Positions 1 through 8,111 of a stretch of DNA of 64,000 bases are shown here, in pieces (within the stretch, counting starts at the first letter, position 1; every line of letters starts with the position of its first letter). The position numbers and the translations under genes were made by a program. This DNA comes from Pseudomonas sp. JQ170C. GTDB taxonomy: Bacteria; Pseudomonadota; Gammaproteobacteria; Pseudomonadales; Pseudomonadaceae. Below the pieces are notes generated by a model. The model searched no databases, was not told where the DNA came from, and was given only the letters and a program-made list of their open reading frames with translations. Location: positions 4,308,501-4,372,500 of the forward strand of contig NZ_CP141608.1 of assembly GCF_035581345.1 (NCBI RefSeq), written 5' to 3'.

Positions 1-1496
1 TAGGTCAGCTTGCCGATCTTGTCGAACACCCTGCCGCCACTGGCGTCGTACACCTGCGGATCGAAGATGTCGATGGGCATGTCGCTGCGTTCCTGGTTGA
101 AGTCAGCGCCCCACAACAGCTCGGTATTGCCCTGGCTGCCGAGCGGAGTGCGCAGGGTGACCCGGCTGCCGAACACTTCGCTGTTCTGCATCACCTGATC
201 GACATTGCGCCCACGCGTGGCCACCGCCCGTGCATCGAAGGGCGTAAAGCGGGTGAAGTAATCCCGGTAGTAGAGCTGCGCATTGAGCGAGCCACCGAGG
301 ATGTCGGCGTGGGCATACTCAAGGTTCAGCAGGGTGTTCTTGATCTGGTTCTGCTCGTCCAGCGACAAGCCTGACAGCGGCCGCGCCGGCACCGACCCCG
401 GAGGCAGGCTGGCCACAGACGGATCAGAGGTGTAATCGGTGTTCTGCTCGGCGTTGTAATGGCTCGCCGACAGCTGGATGCGCTGGACTTCATCGAGGCG
501 CAAGCCCAGTTTGCCGCCGATGTTGTAGGTGTTGGAATCGAACAGGTCGCCCTGGCTGGGCTCCGGGGCGATGCGATGGCCGTTGGCGTCATAGGACGAG
601 CCAATGTGCCGGGCACCGAAGTCCAGGGCGTAATCGACCTGGCCCTGGGAGCCGGACAGGTGATGCTGCAACTGGCCGCCAAGGCCATCACTGTCCAGTT
701 GGCTCAGGGGCGATACCGCGGTCAGGCTGGTCTGCGCACGCGGTTCACCACCGGCCGGGCGGGTGGTGATGGAGATGATGCCGCCGGTTGCCCCCGCCCC
801 GTAGATTGCGCTGCTGCCGCGGATCACTTCGATGCGCTCGATCAGTGCCGGGTCGATGTTCGCCAGATTGCGTGAGGAGTCGCGGTTGGTGTTGAGCGGA
901 ACGCCATCGACCAGCACCAGCATCGTACGGCCGCGCAGTGTCTGGCCGTAGTCGGTGATGGTGCGGCTGGAGTCGGCCATGCCGGGAATGCTTTTGGCCA
1001 GCAAGGTGGCCAGGCCATCGGAACCCTGGCGCAGCTGCTCCAGCTGCTCGCGCTCGATGACATTGACCTGCCGGGCTTGCGGCACCAGGTCGCTGTTGAG
1101 CCGCGACGAGCTGATTTCCAGGCTGGCCAGCTCTACCGCACCCGCCCCGCTGGCGGCTGCCTCAGTGACCGGCGCGGAGCCGCTCGGCACCACCAGGTAC
1201 GTGTGTTCGTCTCGCTCCTGGGCGGTCAGCCCGCTCTTGCCCAGTAGCCGTTCGAGGGCTTCCTGCAAGGTATAGCGGCCGTGCAACGCCGGTGCGCTCT
1301 TGCCGGCCGTGATTTCGCTGGCAAACAGGATCTGTGCCGAGGATTGGCGGGCTACGGCATTGAGGGATTTCTCCAGCGATGTGGCTGGAACATCGAAATC
1401 GACCGGTGCAGATTGCGCCAACGACCATTGGCTGAGCAGCAGGCTGCTGGCCAGCAAGGATAGGCGCACAGGCGCACGCAGGAGGGGCTGACTCAC
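1..1496 (-). CDS. TonB-dependent siderophore receptor with STN signalling domain (partial, C-terminus outside window)
   Basis: Outer-membrane ferric-siderophore transporter driven by TonB; about 498 residues are visible and the barrel continues past base 1. The GTG start at 1494-1496 follows GGAG by 9 bases and begins a signal peptide ending near LAQSA. Next comes an STN domain (about residues 25-95, VDFDVPATSLEKSLN), which receives the FecR contact in transducing receptors, then a plug domain (YGQTLRGRTMLVLVDGVPLN, IERIEVIRGSSAIYGAGATGG). Barrel motifs such as PEPSQGDLFDSN and DYASDP-like SDPSVASLPPGS resemble the IutA/ChtA hydroxamate receptors (aerobactin, schizokinen), so a citrate-hydroxamate or related siderophore is my inference. 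It lies 76 bp downstream of fecR in the same direction, the standard cell-surface signalling arrangement. Confidence 0.9.
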   Translation of the reverse strand, partial: MSQPLLRAPVRLSLLASSLLLSQWSLAQSAPVDFDVPATSLEKSLNAVARQSSAQILFASEITAGKSAPALHGRYTLQEALERLLGKSGLTAQERDEHTYLVVPSGSAPVTEAAASGAGAVELASLEISSSRLNSDLVPQARQVNVIEREQLEQLRQGSDGLATLLAKSIPGMADSSRTITDYGQTLRGRTMLVLVDGVPLNTNRDSSRNLANIDPALIERIEVIRGSSAIYGAGATGGIISITTRPAGGEPRAQTSLTAVSPLSQLDSDGLGGQLQHHLSGSQGQVDYALDFGARHIGSSYDANGHRIAPEPSQGDLFDSNTYNIGGKLGLRLDEVQRIQLSASHYNAEQNTDYTSDPSVASLPPGSVPARPLSGLSLDEQNQIKNTLLNLEYAHADILGGSLNAQLYYRDYFTRFTPFDARAVATRGRNVDQVMQNSEVFGSRVTLRTPLGSQGNTELLWGADFNQERSDMPIDIFDPQVYDASGGRVFDKIGKLT

Positions 1497-1572
1497 GTTT
1501 TTATTCTCCACGGATTAAGGTTGCATGGAGATAGCCGCCAACCGCGCCGCGAAACCCTACCTCTGTCGAAAA

Positions 1573-2415
1573 CTATTTTTTCCGGTCATGGGCATTGATT
1601 CGCACCGCTCCATCGGGTGCGGTGGTGACACTTAGGGGCAAGATGCCGGGCAACAGCGCCAGCAGACGCTCAACGTGGTTGCTGTCGAACACACCGGACA
1701 CCGGCAGGCGGGCGAGATTCGGCTCCATGAGCGTGATCGGCTGGCGGCGGTAGCGCTGGAGCGTGGCGATCACCTCGGCCAGCGGAGTGCTTTCAAACAC
1801 CAGCCGGCTGTCTTTCCAGGCGCTGACATCGTCGGCGTTGACCGTTGTCACCGGGCCCGGGACGCCTTGGCGCACGCGCAATTGCTGGCCGGGTTCGAGT
1901 AGCGCGAGCGCGTCGGTGGCACCTCCCCGAACAGCCACCTTGCCTTCGGCCACGGTGACCTGCACCTCTTGCTCAAGCCGATTGACGTTGAAGCGAGTCC
2001 CCACCACCCGCACCGCGGCCGACCCGGCATCGACCAGGAACGGGCGGTACACCATCGGCGCGACGTCAAACAGCGCCTGGCCCCTTGTCAGCGTGACCTG
2101 GCGCGTGCGCAGGTGCCAACTGACCGTCATCTCGCTGTCGCTGTCGAGCAGGACCGTACTGCCATCGGCCAGTTGCAGCGCCTGGCGCTGACCGACCTGG
2201 CTGGCGACGTGCTGGGCGTGGTAGGCCGGATCGACCCAGGCCGCGCCGGCAGCCATTGCCAGCAACAGCACGCCAAGGGCCTTGGCCGTTGTGCGCTTTT
2301 TCTTGGCCGGGGTGGGCGCGGGCAGCGGAAAACGCTGCTTGAGGTCTTCACGAAAGCGGGCGATTGCCTCGTCTTCCTGGCTGTAGTCCTTGGCATTGCG
2401 CGGGGCCCGGCTCAT
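1573..2415 (-). CDS. FecR-family anti-sigma factor
   Basis: Inner-membrane regulator (280 aa) that passes the ligand signal from the receptor's STN domain to the ECF sigma factor. A cytoplasmic N-terminus of about 45 residues is followed by one membrane segment (about 46-62, ALGVLLLAMAAGAAWV). The FecR domain follows (about 85-185, with LADGSTVLLDSDSEMTV and VVGTRFNVN), then a C-terminal STN-like region (PLAEVIATLQRY...PVSGVF). The ATG at 2413-2415 overlaps the sigma stop codon (ATGA), which indicates translational coupling. A longer frame extends upstream, but its first 50 residues lie inside the sigma gene and do not resemble FecR. Confidence 0.9.
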   Translation of the reverse strand: MSRAPRNAKDYSQEDEAIARFREDLKQRFPLPAPTPAKKKRTTAKALGVLLLAMAAGAAWVDPAYHAQHVASQVGQRQALQLADGSTVLLDSDSEMTVSWHLRTRQVTLTRGQALFDVAPMVYRPFLVDAGSAAVRVVGTRFNVNRLEQEVQVTVAEGKVAVRGGATDALALLEPGQQLRVRQGVPGPVTTVNADDVSAWKDSRLVFESTPLAEVIATLQRYRRQPITLMEPNLARLPVSGVFDSNHVERLLALLPGILPLSVTTAPDGAVRINAHDRKK

Positions 2416-2933
2416 GACAATACCTCGGCACCCAGGTGCTCCCGGCAAGCGCTCATGCCCAGGCGAAGGTGCTTCTCTACCGTTTTCAGGGAAATGCCCA
2501 TGCGCTCGGCCACCTCGGCCTGGGGCAACTCGTGCACCTTGTGCATGACGAACACCATCTGGCAACGCGGCGGCAGCTGGGCAATCGCTTCGGTCAGCAA
2601 CTCCAGGGCCCTGGCGCCCTCAAGATGGCGTTGCTGGCTCGGCGCAGCGCTGGCGACCTCCGGCAACACTGGCACCGCCACCATCCAGGCCTCGCGCCGA
2701 CGATCGCTGCGATAGCGCGTGACGGCCGTGTCGTGGGCGATTTTGCGCAGCAACGCCAGGGGCGAGCGCACATCGTCCTTTTCATCCTTTTCGAGCAATT
2801 GGATGCACAGGTCATGCACCACATCGCGTGCGAAGACCCGTTCGCCAAAACGTCGGCGAACGTGATCCACCAGCTCTTCGTAATGACGAACCAGCGTAGT
2901 GAGCAGTGATGGCTTGGGAGGGTCGACCTGCAC
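2412..2933 (-). CDS. ECF sigma factor, FecI type
   Basis: Extracytoplasmic-function sigma factor expected to transcribe the adjacent receptor. Region 2 is seen in VFARDVVHDLCIQLLEKDE...PLALLRKIAHDTAVTRYR, and region 4 HTH in LPPRCQMVFVMHKVHELPQAEVAERMGISLKTVEKHL. I place the start at the GTG at 2931-2933 (173 aa, usual for FecI proteins), because an upstream ATG (3010-3012) falls inside the probable Fur box at 2994-3012. The ribosome binding site of the GTG is weak, so a longer protein of up to 211 aa (start near 3047) cannot be excluded. It overlaps fecR by 4 bases. Confidence 0.85.
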   Translation of the reverse strand: MQVDPPKPSLLTTLVRHYEELVDHVRRRFGERVFARDVVHDLCIQLLEKDEKDDVRSPLALLRKIAHDTAVTRYRSDRRREAWMVAVPVLPEVASAAPSQQRHLEGARALELLTEAIAQLPPRCQMVFVMHKVHELPQAEVAERMGISLKTVEKHLRLGMSACREHLGAEVLS

Positions 2934-2993
2934 GATGACCTGCGCGAAGGAAAGGACAAGAGCCTGGGTTGGAGAAAAGTGCCGGGGAGTATA

Positions 2994-3012
2994 AATGCGA
3001 ATGTATTTCATT
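2994..3012 (-). promoter_or_regulatory. Probable Fur box upstream of the sigma/fecR/receptor genes
   Basis: On the minus strand the 19 bases read AATGAAATACATTCGCATT, close to Pseudomonas Fur sites of the AATGATAATNATTCNCATT type. The site lies about 60 bp upstream of the proposed sigma start, as expected for an iron-repressed fecI promoter. Assignment is by eye only. Confidence 0.55.
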
Positions 3013-3128
3013 TGAAGCATCCGCACACTCAATGTCTTGCGGGACAATCACAGGCTCCGCGTTAAAACCCGCCGTTATGCCATTGATCTGCGGTATTGCT
3101 CTGTCGAATTTCAGTGCAAACTATCGCC

Positions 3129-4250
3129 ATGCGAAAAATTCTGTTGAGCGCCCTGGCGCTGGTTGTCATTGCTGCGATGAGCGGCTACGGGTTCTGGACC
3201 GAGCAGCGGCCGGCGGGGCATTACCTGTCGGATTTGCGTATCGAGCTGGCCCTGAGCGAAGGCACCCCCGCGGGCAAAGGCAATTTGCTTGGGGTCGAGC
3301 CGCAGCTGTACCCGGGTGACTACCAGAACCTGCATCGCCTGCACCGCAAGTTGGCGGCCTATCTGGAACAGGCGCGCACCCAGGGCCTGATCAATGCCCG
3401 CACCATTGTCATCCTGCCCGAGCACATCGGCACCTGGCTGTGGGCTCGGGGCGAGAAGAACGAGCTGTACCAGGTCACCGAGCGACGCGAGGCCTGGCAG
3501 TGGCTGGAGCTCAGCAACCCGATCCGTTATGGCCTGGCCATGCTGGGCGCCGAAGGCGATGACTGGCGCGCCGATGCCCACCTGCGCATGAAGGCGCAGC
3601 AGATGGCCAATGACTACCAGCAACTTTTCGGCGGCCTGGCCAAGGAGTTTGGCGTCACGCTGGTGGCAGGTTCCATCGTGCTGCCCTCCCCCTATGTGGA
3701 ACACGGCACCCTCCAGGTCGGCACCGGCGCGCTGTACAACAGCACCCTGGTGTTCGCCGGGGACGGTTCGGTGCTCGGCCAGCCGCAACTTCAACAGCAC
3801 CCTGACGGCGACGTGCGGCGCTACATCGACAGCGGCACCGACCAGCCCCCGCAAGTGCTGCAGACCCCGGCCGGACGCCTGGGCGTGCTGATCGGCAGCG
3901 ACAGCTGGTACCCGAGCAACCAGCAACAACTGGCCAACCAATCGGCGCAGTTCATTGCCAATCCGGCGTTCCTGGGCGGCAAGGACAGCTGGAACGGCCC
4001 CTGGCGCGGCAACCGTCACCAGCCTCTGGCGGCCACACTGCCGTTCAAGCCGGGTGAAGTCAGCGAAGCCCGGGCCTGGCAGCAATTGACCTTGAACGCC
4101 AACCCCGGGGGCATGAGCAGCATGAGCGTGTTTCTGCGCGGACGCTTCTGGGATGTCGTCGCCGACGGTCAGGGCTTTGCCAACCGCGACGGGCTGAACC
4201 TCAACGGCAACAGCGCCCACGGCGCTCGTTTGCTCAACTTGTGGCTGTAG
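3129..4250 (+). CDS. Nitrilase-superfamily (carbon-nitrogen hydrolase fold) protein lacking the catalytic cysteine
   Basis: 373 aa. The ATG at 3129 gives MRKILLSALALVVIAAMSGYGF, a signal peptide or membrane anchor; an upstream in-frame ATG at 3096 would bury that segment. The fold is recognised from VILPEHIGTW (putative catalytic Glu98), LVFAGDGSVLG and GVLIGSDSWYP. In active nitrilases the last motif reads G-x-x-I-C-x-[DE]; here the Cys position is Gly256. The usual Lys of the YRKxHL stretch is also absent (GQPQLQQHPDG), so I infer it is not a normal amidase or nitrilase. It is followed after 7 bases by the AraC-type regulator, so the two are probably cotranscribed. It could be a binding or sensor protein; the function is unknown. 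Confidence 0.75.
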   Translation: MRKILLSALALVVIAAMSGYGFWTEQRPAGHYLSDLRIELALSEGTPAGKGNLLGVEPQLYPGDYQNLHRLHRKLAAYLEQARTQGLINARTIVILPEHIGTWLWARGEKNELYQVTERREAWQWLELSNPIRYGLAMLGAEGDDWRADAHLRMKAQQMANDYQQLFGGLAKEFGVTLVAGSIVLPSPYVEHGTLQVGTGALYNSTLVFAGDGSVLGQPQLQQHPDGDVRRYIDSGTDQPPQVLQTPAGRLGVLIGSDSWYPSNQQQLANQSAQFIANPAFLGGKDSWNGPWRGNRHQPLAATLPFKPGEVSEARAWQQLTLNANPGGMSSMSVFLRGRFWDVVADGQGFANRDGLNLNGNSAHGARLLNLWL

Positions 4251-4257
4251 CCCGGCC

Positions 4258-5298
4258 ATGACCCGCCCACGGATGCGCCTGGGTGATCTCTCGGTGGGTT
4301 TTGTCCAGAGCCTTGAAGATGCACTGAAGCAACACGGCATCGAGCCCACAGCGCTTCTGAAGCGCTATGGGCTCGATACTGTGCGCCTGGCTGAAGCGGG
4401 TGGACGATTGTCCATCCCGCGCTACATGCACCTGGGCCATGCCGCCATTGAGCTGACCGGCGACCCGGCACTGGGCCTGCAGATGGGCCGCCTCAGCCGC
4501 TTGAGCCAGGCGGGCCTGGCCGGCGTCACGGCGGCCCAGGCGCCGACCGTCGGCGACGCGGCACGCACGCTGCTGCGTTTTGAACCGCTGTACGCCTCAA
4601 ACTACCGTGGCCGCTCAAGCTTTCACGAAGACGGCAACGGTGCCTGGCTGCGTTTCTACTCCATCAGCCCCTACAACACCTACAACCGCTTTGTCGTGGA
4701 TTCGCTGCTGTCTGGCTGGCTGGCCCAGCTGTCGAACCTGGCCGGTACGCCCCTGCTGGCCGACCGGGTGGAAATCGAATTCGAGGCGCCCGCCTATGCC
4801 TCGCACTATCAGGCGCTGTGCAGCACCCCGGTGCACTTTGGCGCCCAGACCAATCAACTGCGCCTGAGCCGAGCAAGCCTTGGGCTGAGCAATCCGGCGC
4901 ATTGCCCCAGTACCTGGCAGCACCTGCTGAACCTGTGTGAGGCGGAGCTGGAGCAGCGCACGCGGATTCGCAGCCTGGGCGAGCGCATAGCTCACCTGCT
5001 GGGGCCGCTGCTCAATGGCGGACGGGAACCGGATCTGGAAGAAGTGGCGCGTCATCTGCAACTGCCCACCTGGACACTGCGACGCAAGCTGACCGAGGAA
5101 GGCACGCAGTTTCGCGCCATCCTCAACGATACGCGGCGCGATCTGGCCATGACCTACATCCGTGACACGGAGCTGGCCTTTGGCGAGATCGCCTATTTGC
5201 TGGGATTTGCTTCGGCTGAAGCCTTCCAGCGCGCGTTCAAGCGCTGGAACAGCATCACCCCGGGAGAGTTTCGCCGCAGCCAGCGGCGTACCGGCTGA
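4258..5298 (+). CDS. AraC-family transcriptional regulator (OruR/arabinose-binding N-domain type)
   Basis: 346 aa. The N-terminal two thirds (about 20-210) match the ligand-binding domain found in OruR/ArgR-like AraC proteins (IPRYMHLGHAAIELTGDPALGLQMG). The C-terminus carries two helix-turn-helices (LQLPTWTLRRKLTEEGTQF and LAFGEIAYLLGFASAEAFQRAFKRWNSITPGEFR). It starts 7 bases after the dead nitrilase gene and is probably in one transcript with it. The target and the inducer are unknown; related proteins often control uptake or catabolism of amino acids. Confidence 0.85.
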   Translation: MTRPRMRLGDLSVGFVQSLEDALKQHGIEPTALLKRYGLDTVRLAEAGGRLSIPRYMHLGHAAIELTGDPALGLQMGRLSRLSQAGLAGVTAAQAPTVGDAARTLLRFEPLYASNYRGRSSFHEDGNGAWLRFYSISPYNTYNRFVVDSLLSGWLAQLSNLAGTPLLADRVEIEFEAPAYASHYQALCSTPVHFGAQTNQLRLSRASLGLSNPAHCPSTWQHLLNLCEAELEQRTRIRSLGERIAHLLGPLLNGGREPDLEEVARHLQLPTWTLRRKLTEEGTQFRAILNDTRRDLAMTYIRDTELAFGEIAYLLGFASAEAFQRAFKRWNSITPGEFRRSQRRTG

Positions 5299-5300
5299 AA

Positions 5301-5387
5301 CTACAGCTCGGTGGCGTCTTCGGCAGGCTCGGGCGGATCAAGCTCCAAGGCGTGCAATTCGAGTAGTTCTTCTTGATAGTCGTCCAT
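5301..5387 (-). CDS. Small acidic ORF, 28 aa
   Basis: Too short for routine prediction. The frame MDDYQEELLELHALELDPPE... is strongly acidic and has a good ribosome binding site (GGAG 6-7 bases before ATG 5385-5387). An in-frame ATG 27 bases upstream (5414) would give 37 aa. It lies 3' to the AraC gene on the opposite strand. Codon use resembles its neighbours, and I believe similar MDDYQEELLE peptides occur in other pseudomonads, but I cannot verify that here. No function can be assigned. Confidence 0.5.
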   Translation of the reverse strand: MDDYQEELLELHALELDPPEPAEDATEL

Positions 5388-5514
5388 CGTCTGCTCCGTC
5401 GTTTTTTCATTCATGTCATTGATTCGTTATCGAGCCTAAAGTGCCGCGATGAAAGAAAAATGACAATGACGCTTATCAAAACAACGTAGCAGCAGATGAA
5501 GATTTTATCCGCCT

Positions 5515-6399
5515 TTACAGCGGCGCCTGCTCAGGATTACTGACAGGCGCAAGCGGGGCAACGGTCGGTACCGGCTCAGCCGCTGCCGGGGCCGGCTGCT
5601 CGGCGCTGATCGGCGCGGCCTCAGCCGGCGGTGCAACTGGCATCGAACCCTTGCTGTCGTCGACTACAGGGGCCGGTGCAGCCTCCGCAGCTGCTGGCTG
5701 CTGGACGGGTGCCGGTTCGCTGGCCTGTGGCGCCACAGAAGCTTCCGGGGCTGGGGCTGGGGCCGGTGCGGCCGCATCGGTTGGCGTCAAGTCAGCAGGC
5801 GCAGGCTCAGGGATGCCCAACTCAGGCGCAGGCTGTTCGACAGCCTTTTTCGGTGCCGCCTTTTTCTTCTGTTCCTTAGGCAGGAAGCTCTCGACCAGGG
5901 CGAAGTAACGCTCGTAGAACTTGGCCGAGGTCACCGTTTCGCTGGCGACCTTGACCATGGAGTCGTCGGAGGAGCCGATGGGCATCGACACCGAACCCAG
6001 CACCCCTACCCCGAGGCTCGCGGAGGTGTTGGATTTTTTCAGGGCATAACGGTCCTGCAGGGCGTTGGCGAACATGGTCGAACGCTTGGCATCACCACTG
6101 TCGGGGGCGCAAACCACGTTGAAGCTGATTTGCAGGTGCGAATCGCCTGTCTGCTGGAAGCTCTTGTTGCCATTGACCTGGCCGGCACCGCTACTGGTGA
6201 TGATGTAGCCCTGGCTGAGCAAGGCACGGCGGGCGGCTTCACACGAACCTGCTTCGCTGACCGGGAAGTTGCGCGAAAAGGTTCCCGAGTCGTCGAAATT
6301 CTCGTGTTCGTAGATGGCAGCTTTCTTGGAAGAACAGCCGGAAACACCCGCCAGCACCAGGGCCAGCCCGAGCGCACTGAAGACGGTTGACTTTGACAT
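5515..6399 (-). CDS. DUF2242 domain lipoprotein
   Basis: 294 aa. I use the ATG at 6397-6399 (MSKSTVFSALGLALVLAGVSGC), which gives a lipobox (AGVSGC) with the acylated Cys at about residue 22; the longer frame to 6441 would precede the signal. The DUF2242 core spans about residues 30-165 (YEHENFDDSGTFSRNFP, CEAARRALLSQGYII). The last 120 residues are a low-complexity Ala/Pro tail after a KKKAAPKK stretch, probably a periplasmic linker. The function is unknown; its position next to a tRNA operon is not informative. Confidence 0.8.
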   Translation of the reverse strand: MSKSTVFSALGLALVLAGVSGCSSKKAAIYEHENFDDSGTFSRNFPVSEAGSCEAARRALLSQGYIITSSGAGQVNGNKSFQQTGDSHLQISFNVVCAPDSGDAKRSTMFANALQDRYALKKSNTSASLGVGVLGSVSMPIGSSDDSMVKVASETVTSAKFYERYFALVESFLPKEQKKKAAPKKAVEQPAPELGIPEPAPADLTPTDAAAPAPAPAPEASVAPQASEPAPVQQPAAAEAAPAPVVDDSKGSMPVAPPAEAAPISAEQPAPAAAEPVPTVAPLAPVSNPEQAPL

Positions 6400-6549
6400 T
6401 GCAAATCCTGAGTAAAACGGTCGGCGCCTATTGTGCATCACATCGGCGGATCACTGAAACCACAGCCGGTCAATCACTGCGGAAAATTCATCGACACCTG
6501 CGCCTGGTTTCGACGGGGCCCGTGCTGTTCAGGGCGTAATTGCGGGCAC

Positions 6550-6575
6550 AAAAAAAGCGACCCTAAGGTCGCTTT
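6550..6575 (-). terminator. Rho-independent terminator of the tRNA-Val/Asp operon
   Basis: The stem GCGACC-CTAA-GGTCGC is extended by A/T pairs and followed, on the minus strand, by seven T. It lies 13 bases after the last tRNA-Asp. Confidence 0.75.
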
Positions 6576-6588
6576 CTTTGTTGCTGTA

Positions 6589-6665
6589 TGGCGCAGCGGA
6601 CGGGACTCGAACCCGCGACCCCCGGCGTGACAGGCCGGTATTCTAACCGACTGAACTACCGCTGC
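6589..6665 (-). tRNA. tRNA-Asp (GTC)
   Basis: 77 nt with encoded CCA. Acceptor GCAGCGG pairs with CCGCTGC, and the anticodon loop is CTGTCAC. It is the third copy of the operon in transcription order. Confidence 0.97.
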
Positions 6666-6710
6666 GTGTCGTGCAAGCCTGGCTGCGAAACCTCCGCTAG
6701 TCTCAGGCAC

Positions 6711-6740
6711 AAAAAAAGCGAACCTTAGGTCGCTCTTTTT
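6711..6740 (-). terminator. Terminator-like hairpin between tRNA-Asp copies
   Basis: Near-copy of the hairpin at 6550-6575: GCGACC-TAA-GGTTCGC followed by seven T on the minus strand. It lies between the second and third tRNA-Asp, so it may attenuate the last copy or serve as a processing hairpin. It probably arose by duplication of a tRNA+terminator unit. Confidence 0.6.
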
Positions 6741-6776
6741 GCTACTTCGAGGAGTTCAAGGGCCTCGAAGCAAATA

Positions 6777-6853
6777 TGGCGCAGCGGACGGGACTCGAAC
6801 CCGCGACCCCCGGCGTGACAGGCCGGTATTCTAACCGACTGAACTACCGCTGC
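6777..6853 (-). tRNA. tRNA-Asp (GTC)
   Basis: 77 nt, identical to the neighbouring tRNA-Asp genes, with encoded CCA and GTC anticodon. Confidence 0.97.
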
Positions 6854-6952
6854 GTATCACACAGACTTTCGCCTGTTTGAAACTGGGATCTGGCCTGAAG
6901 GCTTAAGTGCCTTCCGACCTCAAACCGGTCATTCAACCGATCTGGAGAAAAG

Positions 6953-7029
6953 TGGCGCAGCGGACGGGACTCGAACCCGCGACCCCCGGCGTGACAGGCC
7001 GGTATTCTAACCGACTGAACTACCGCTGC
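6953..7029 (-). tRNA. tRNA-Asp (GTC)
   Basis: 77 nt, identical to the other two tRNA-Asp genes. It is the first Asp copy after tRNA-Val in transcription order. Confidence 0.97.
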
Positions 7030-7105
7030 GCATATGGACTTGCGTCCGGTTCCTCTCTGGTAACACCTTCTTGCGAAAGTGTCGGGTCAGGAACATCTCA
7101 GGAAG

Positions 7106-7181
7106 TGGTGGGTGATGACGGGATCGAACCGCCGACCCTCTGCTTGTAAGGCAGATGCTCTCCCGGCTGAGCTAATCACCC
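7106..7181 (-). tRNA. tRNA-Val (TAC)
   Basis: 76 nt. Acceptor GGGTGAT/ATCACCC with encoded CCA; anticodon loop CTTACAA gives TAC. First gene of the four-tRNA operon. Confidence 0.97.
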
Positions 7182-7203
7182 GTGTGCTTCGCTGAGGTGG
7201 CGA

Positions 7204-7232
7204 AATTTACGCAGGTATCGATGCTAAGTCAA
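7204..7232 (-). promoter_or_regulatory. Sigma-70 promoter of the tRNA-Val/Asp operon
   Basis: On the minus strand TTGACT (7227-7232), a 17-base spacer and TAAATT (7204-7209), about 22 bases upstream of tRNA-Val. Confidence 0.7.
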
Positions 7233-7337
7233 TACTCTGATTGAAGTTTTTTTCAATTAGGTGAAAAAAGCATCGGCAAGCTTGAAGTTGTAAGCGGTAA
7301 GAAAAAGCAGAATCAACAGCACACTGTCAGCTAGCCG

Positions 7338-8111
7338 CTAGGCGTAGATCATCTTCTTGGTCATGCCGCCGTCGACCACGAACTCCTGGCCAGTCACGAA
7401 GCCGGCATTGCGTGACAACAACCAGGCAACCATGGCGGCTACATCCTCCACTGTCCCCACCCTGCCCGCTGGATGCTGGGCGTGGTCGGTTTCGGTCAGT
7501 GGCTCGGCGCGGCGCTGGGACGGATCACGTGCGTCGATCCAGCCAGGGCTCACAGCGTTCACGCGGATCTCCGGCCCCAGGCTCACCGCCAGAGCGTGCG
7601 TCAGGGCCAGCAGGCCGCCCTTACTCGCCGCGTAGGCTTCTGTGTCGGGTTCGGATTGGGCCGCGCGGGTCGAGGCCAGGTTGACGATGGCGCCGCCATG
7701 AGCGCGCAGATACGGCGCACAGTGCTTGGCCAGCAACATGGGCCCACCCAGGTTGACCGCCAGCACACGATTCCAGTGCGCAAGGCTGAGGGTTTCCAGA
7801 GTGGTGTTGTGCGGATCGGCGATGGCGGCATTGCACACCAGCGCATCGAGGCGACCGAACTGGCCGAGCACCTCGGCCACGCCGGTCTTGACCTGACCCT
7901 CGTCAGCGACATCCATGCCAATGAACCAGGCGTTGTCACCCAGCACCTTGGCGGCCTTGGCGCCGCGCGCACGATCAAGATCGGTGAGTACCACTTGCCA
8001 GCCCTCGGCAATCAGCCAGGCAGCAATGCCCAGGCCGATGCCTTGCGCCGCACCGGTCACCAGGGCGACGCGGCCGTTATGGCTGCTGTCACCCGCTGAC
8101 CAGTCGATCAC
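7338..8111 (-). CDS. SDR-family NAD(P)-dependent oxidoreductase
   Basis: 257 aa classical short-chain dehydrogenase. Cofactor motif TGAAQGIG (about residue 20), NAA motif CNAAI, catalytic Ser in LASTRAA, YAASK catalytic Tyr/Lys, and the C-terminal VDGGMTKKM typical of the family. It overlaps the end of metZ by 4 bases (ATGA), so it is translationally coupled to methionine biosynthesis. The substrate is not evident; the coupling suggests a housekeeping role, but this is inference. Confidence 0.9.
   Translation of the reverse strand: MIDWSAGDSSHNGRVALVTGAAQGIGLGIAAWLIAEGWQVVLTDLDRARGAKAAKVLGDNAWFIGMDVADEGQVKTGVAEVLGQFGRLDALVCNAAIADPHNTTLETLSLAHWNRVLAVNLGGPMLLAKHCAPYLRAHGGAIVNLASTRAAQSEPDTEAYAASKGGLLALTHALAVSLGPEIRVNAVSPGWIDARDPSQRRAEPLTETDHAQHPAGRVGTVEDVAAMVAWLLSRNAGFVTGQEFVVDGGMTKKMIYA

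Noticed and set aside
3111..4349. 412-codon frame antisense to the nitrilase-like gene
   Set aside because: Shadow of a GC-rich gene; no recognisable domains and it runs across the nitrilase-AraC junction.
7182..7337. AT-rich gap next to the tRNA operon as an integration site or island border
   Set aside because: No integrase, no direct repeat of a tRNA 3' end; the sequence is explained by the tRNA promoter.
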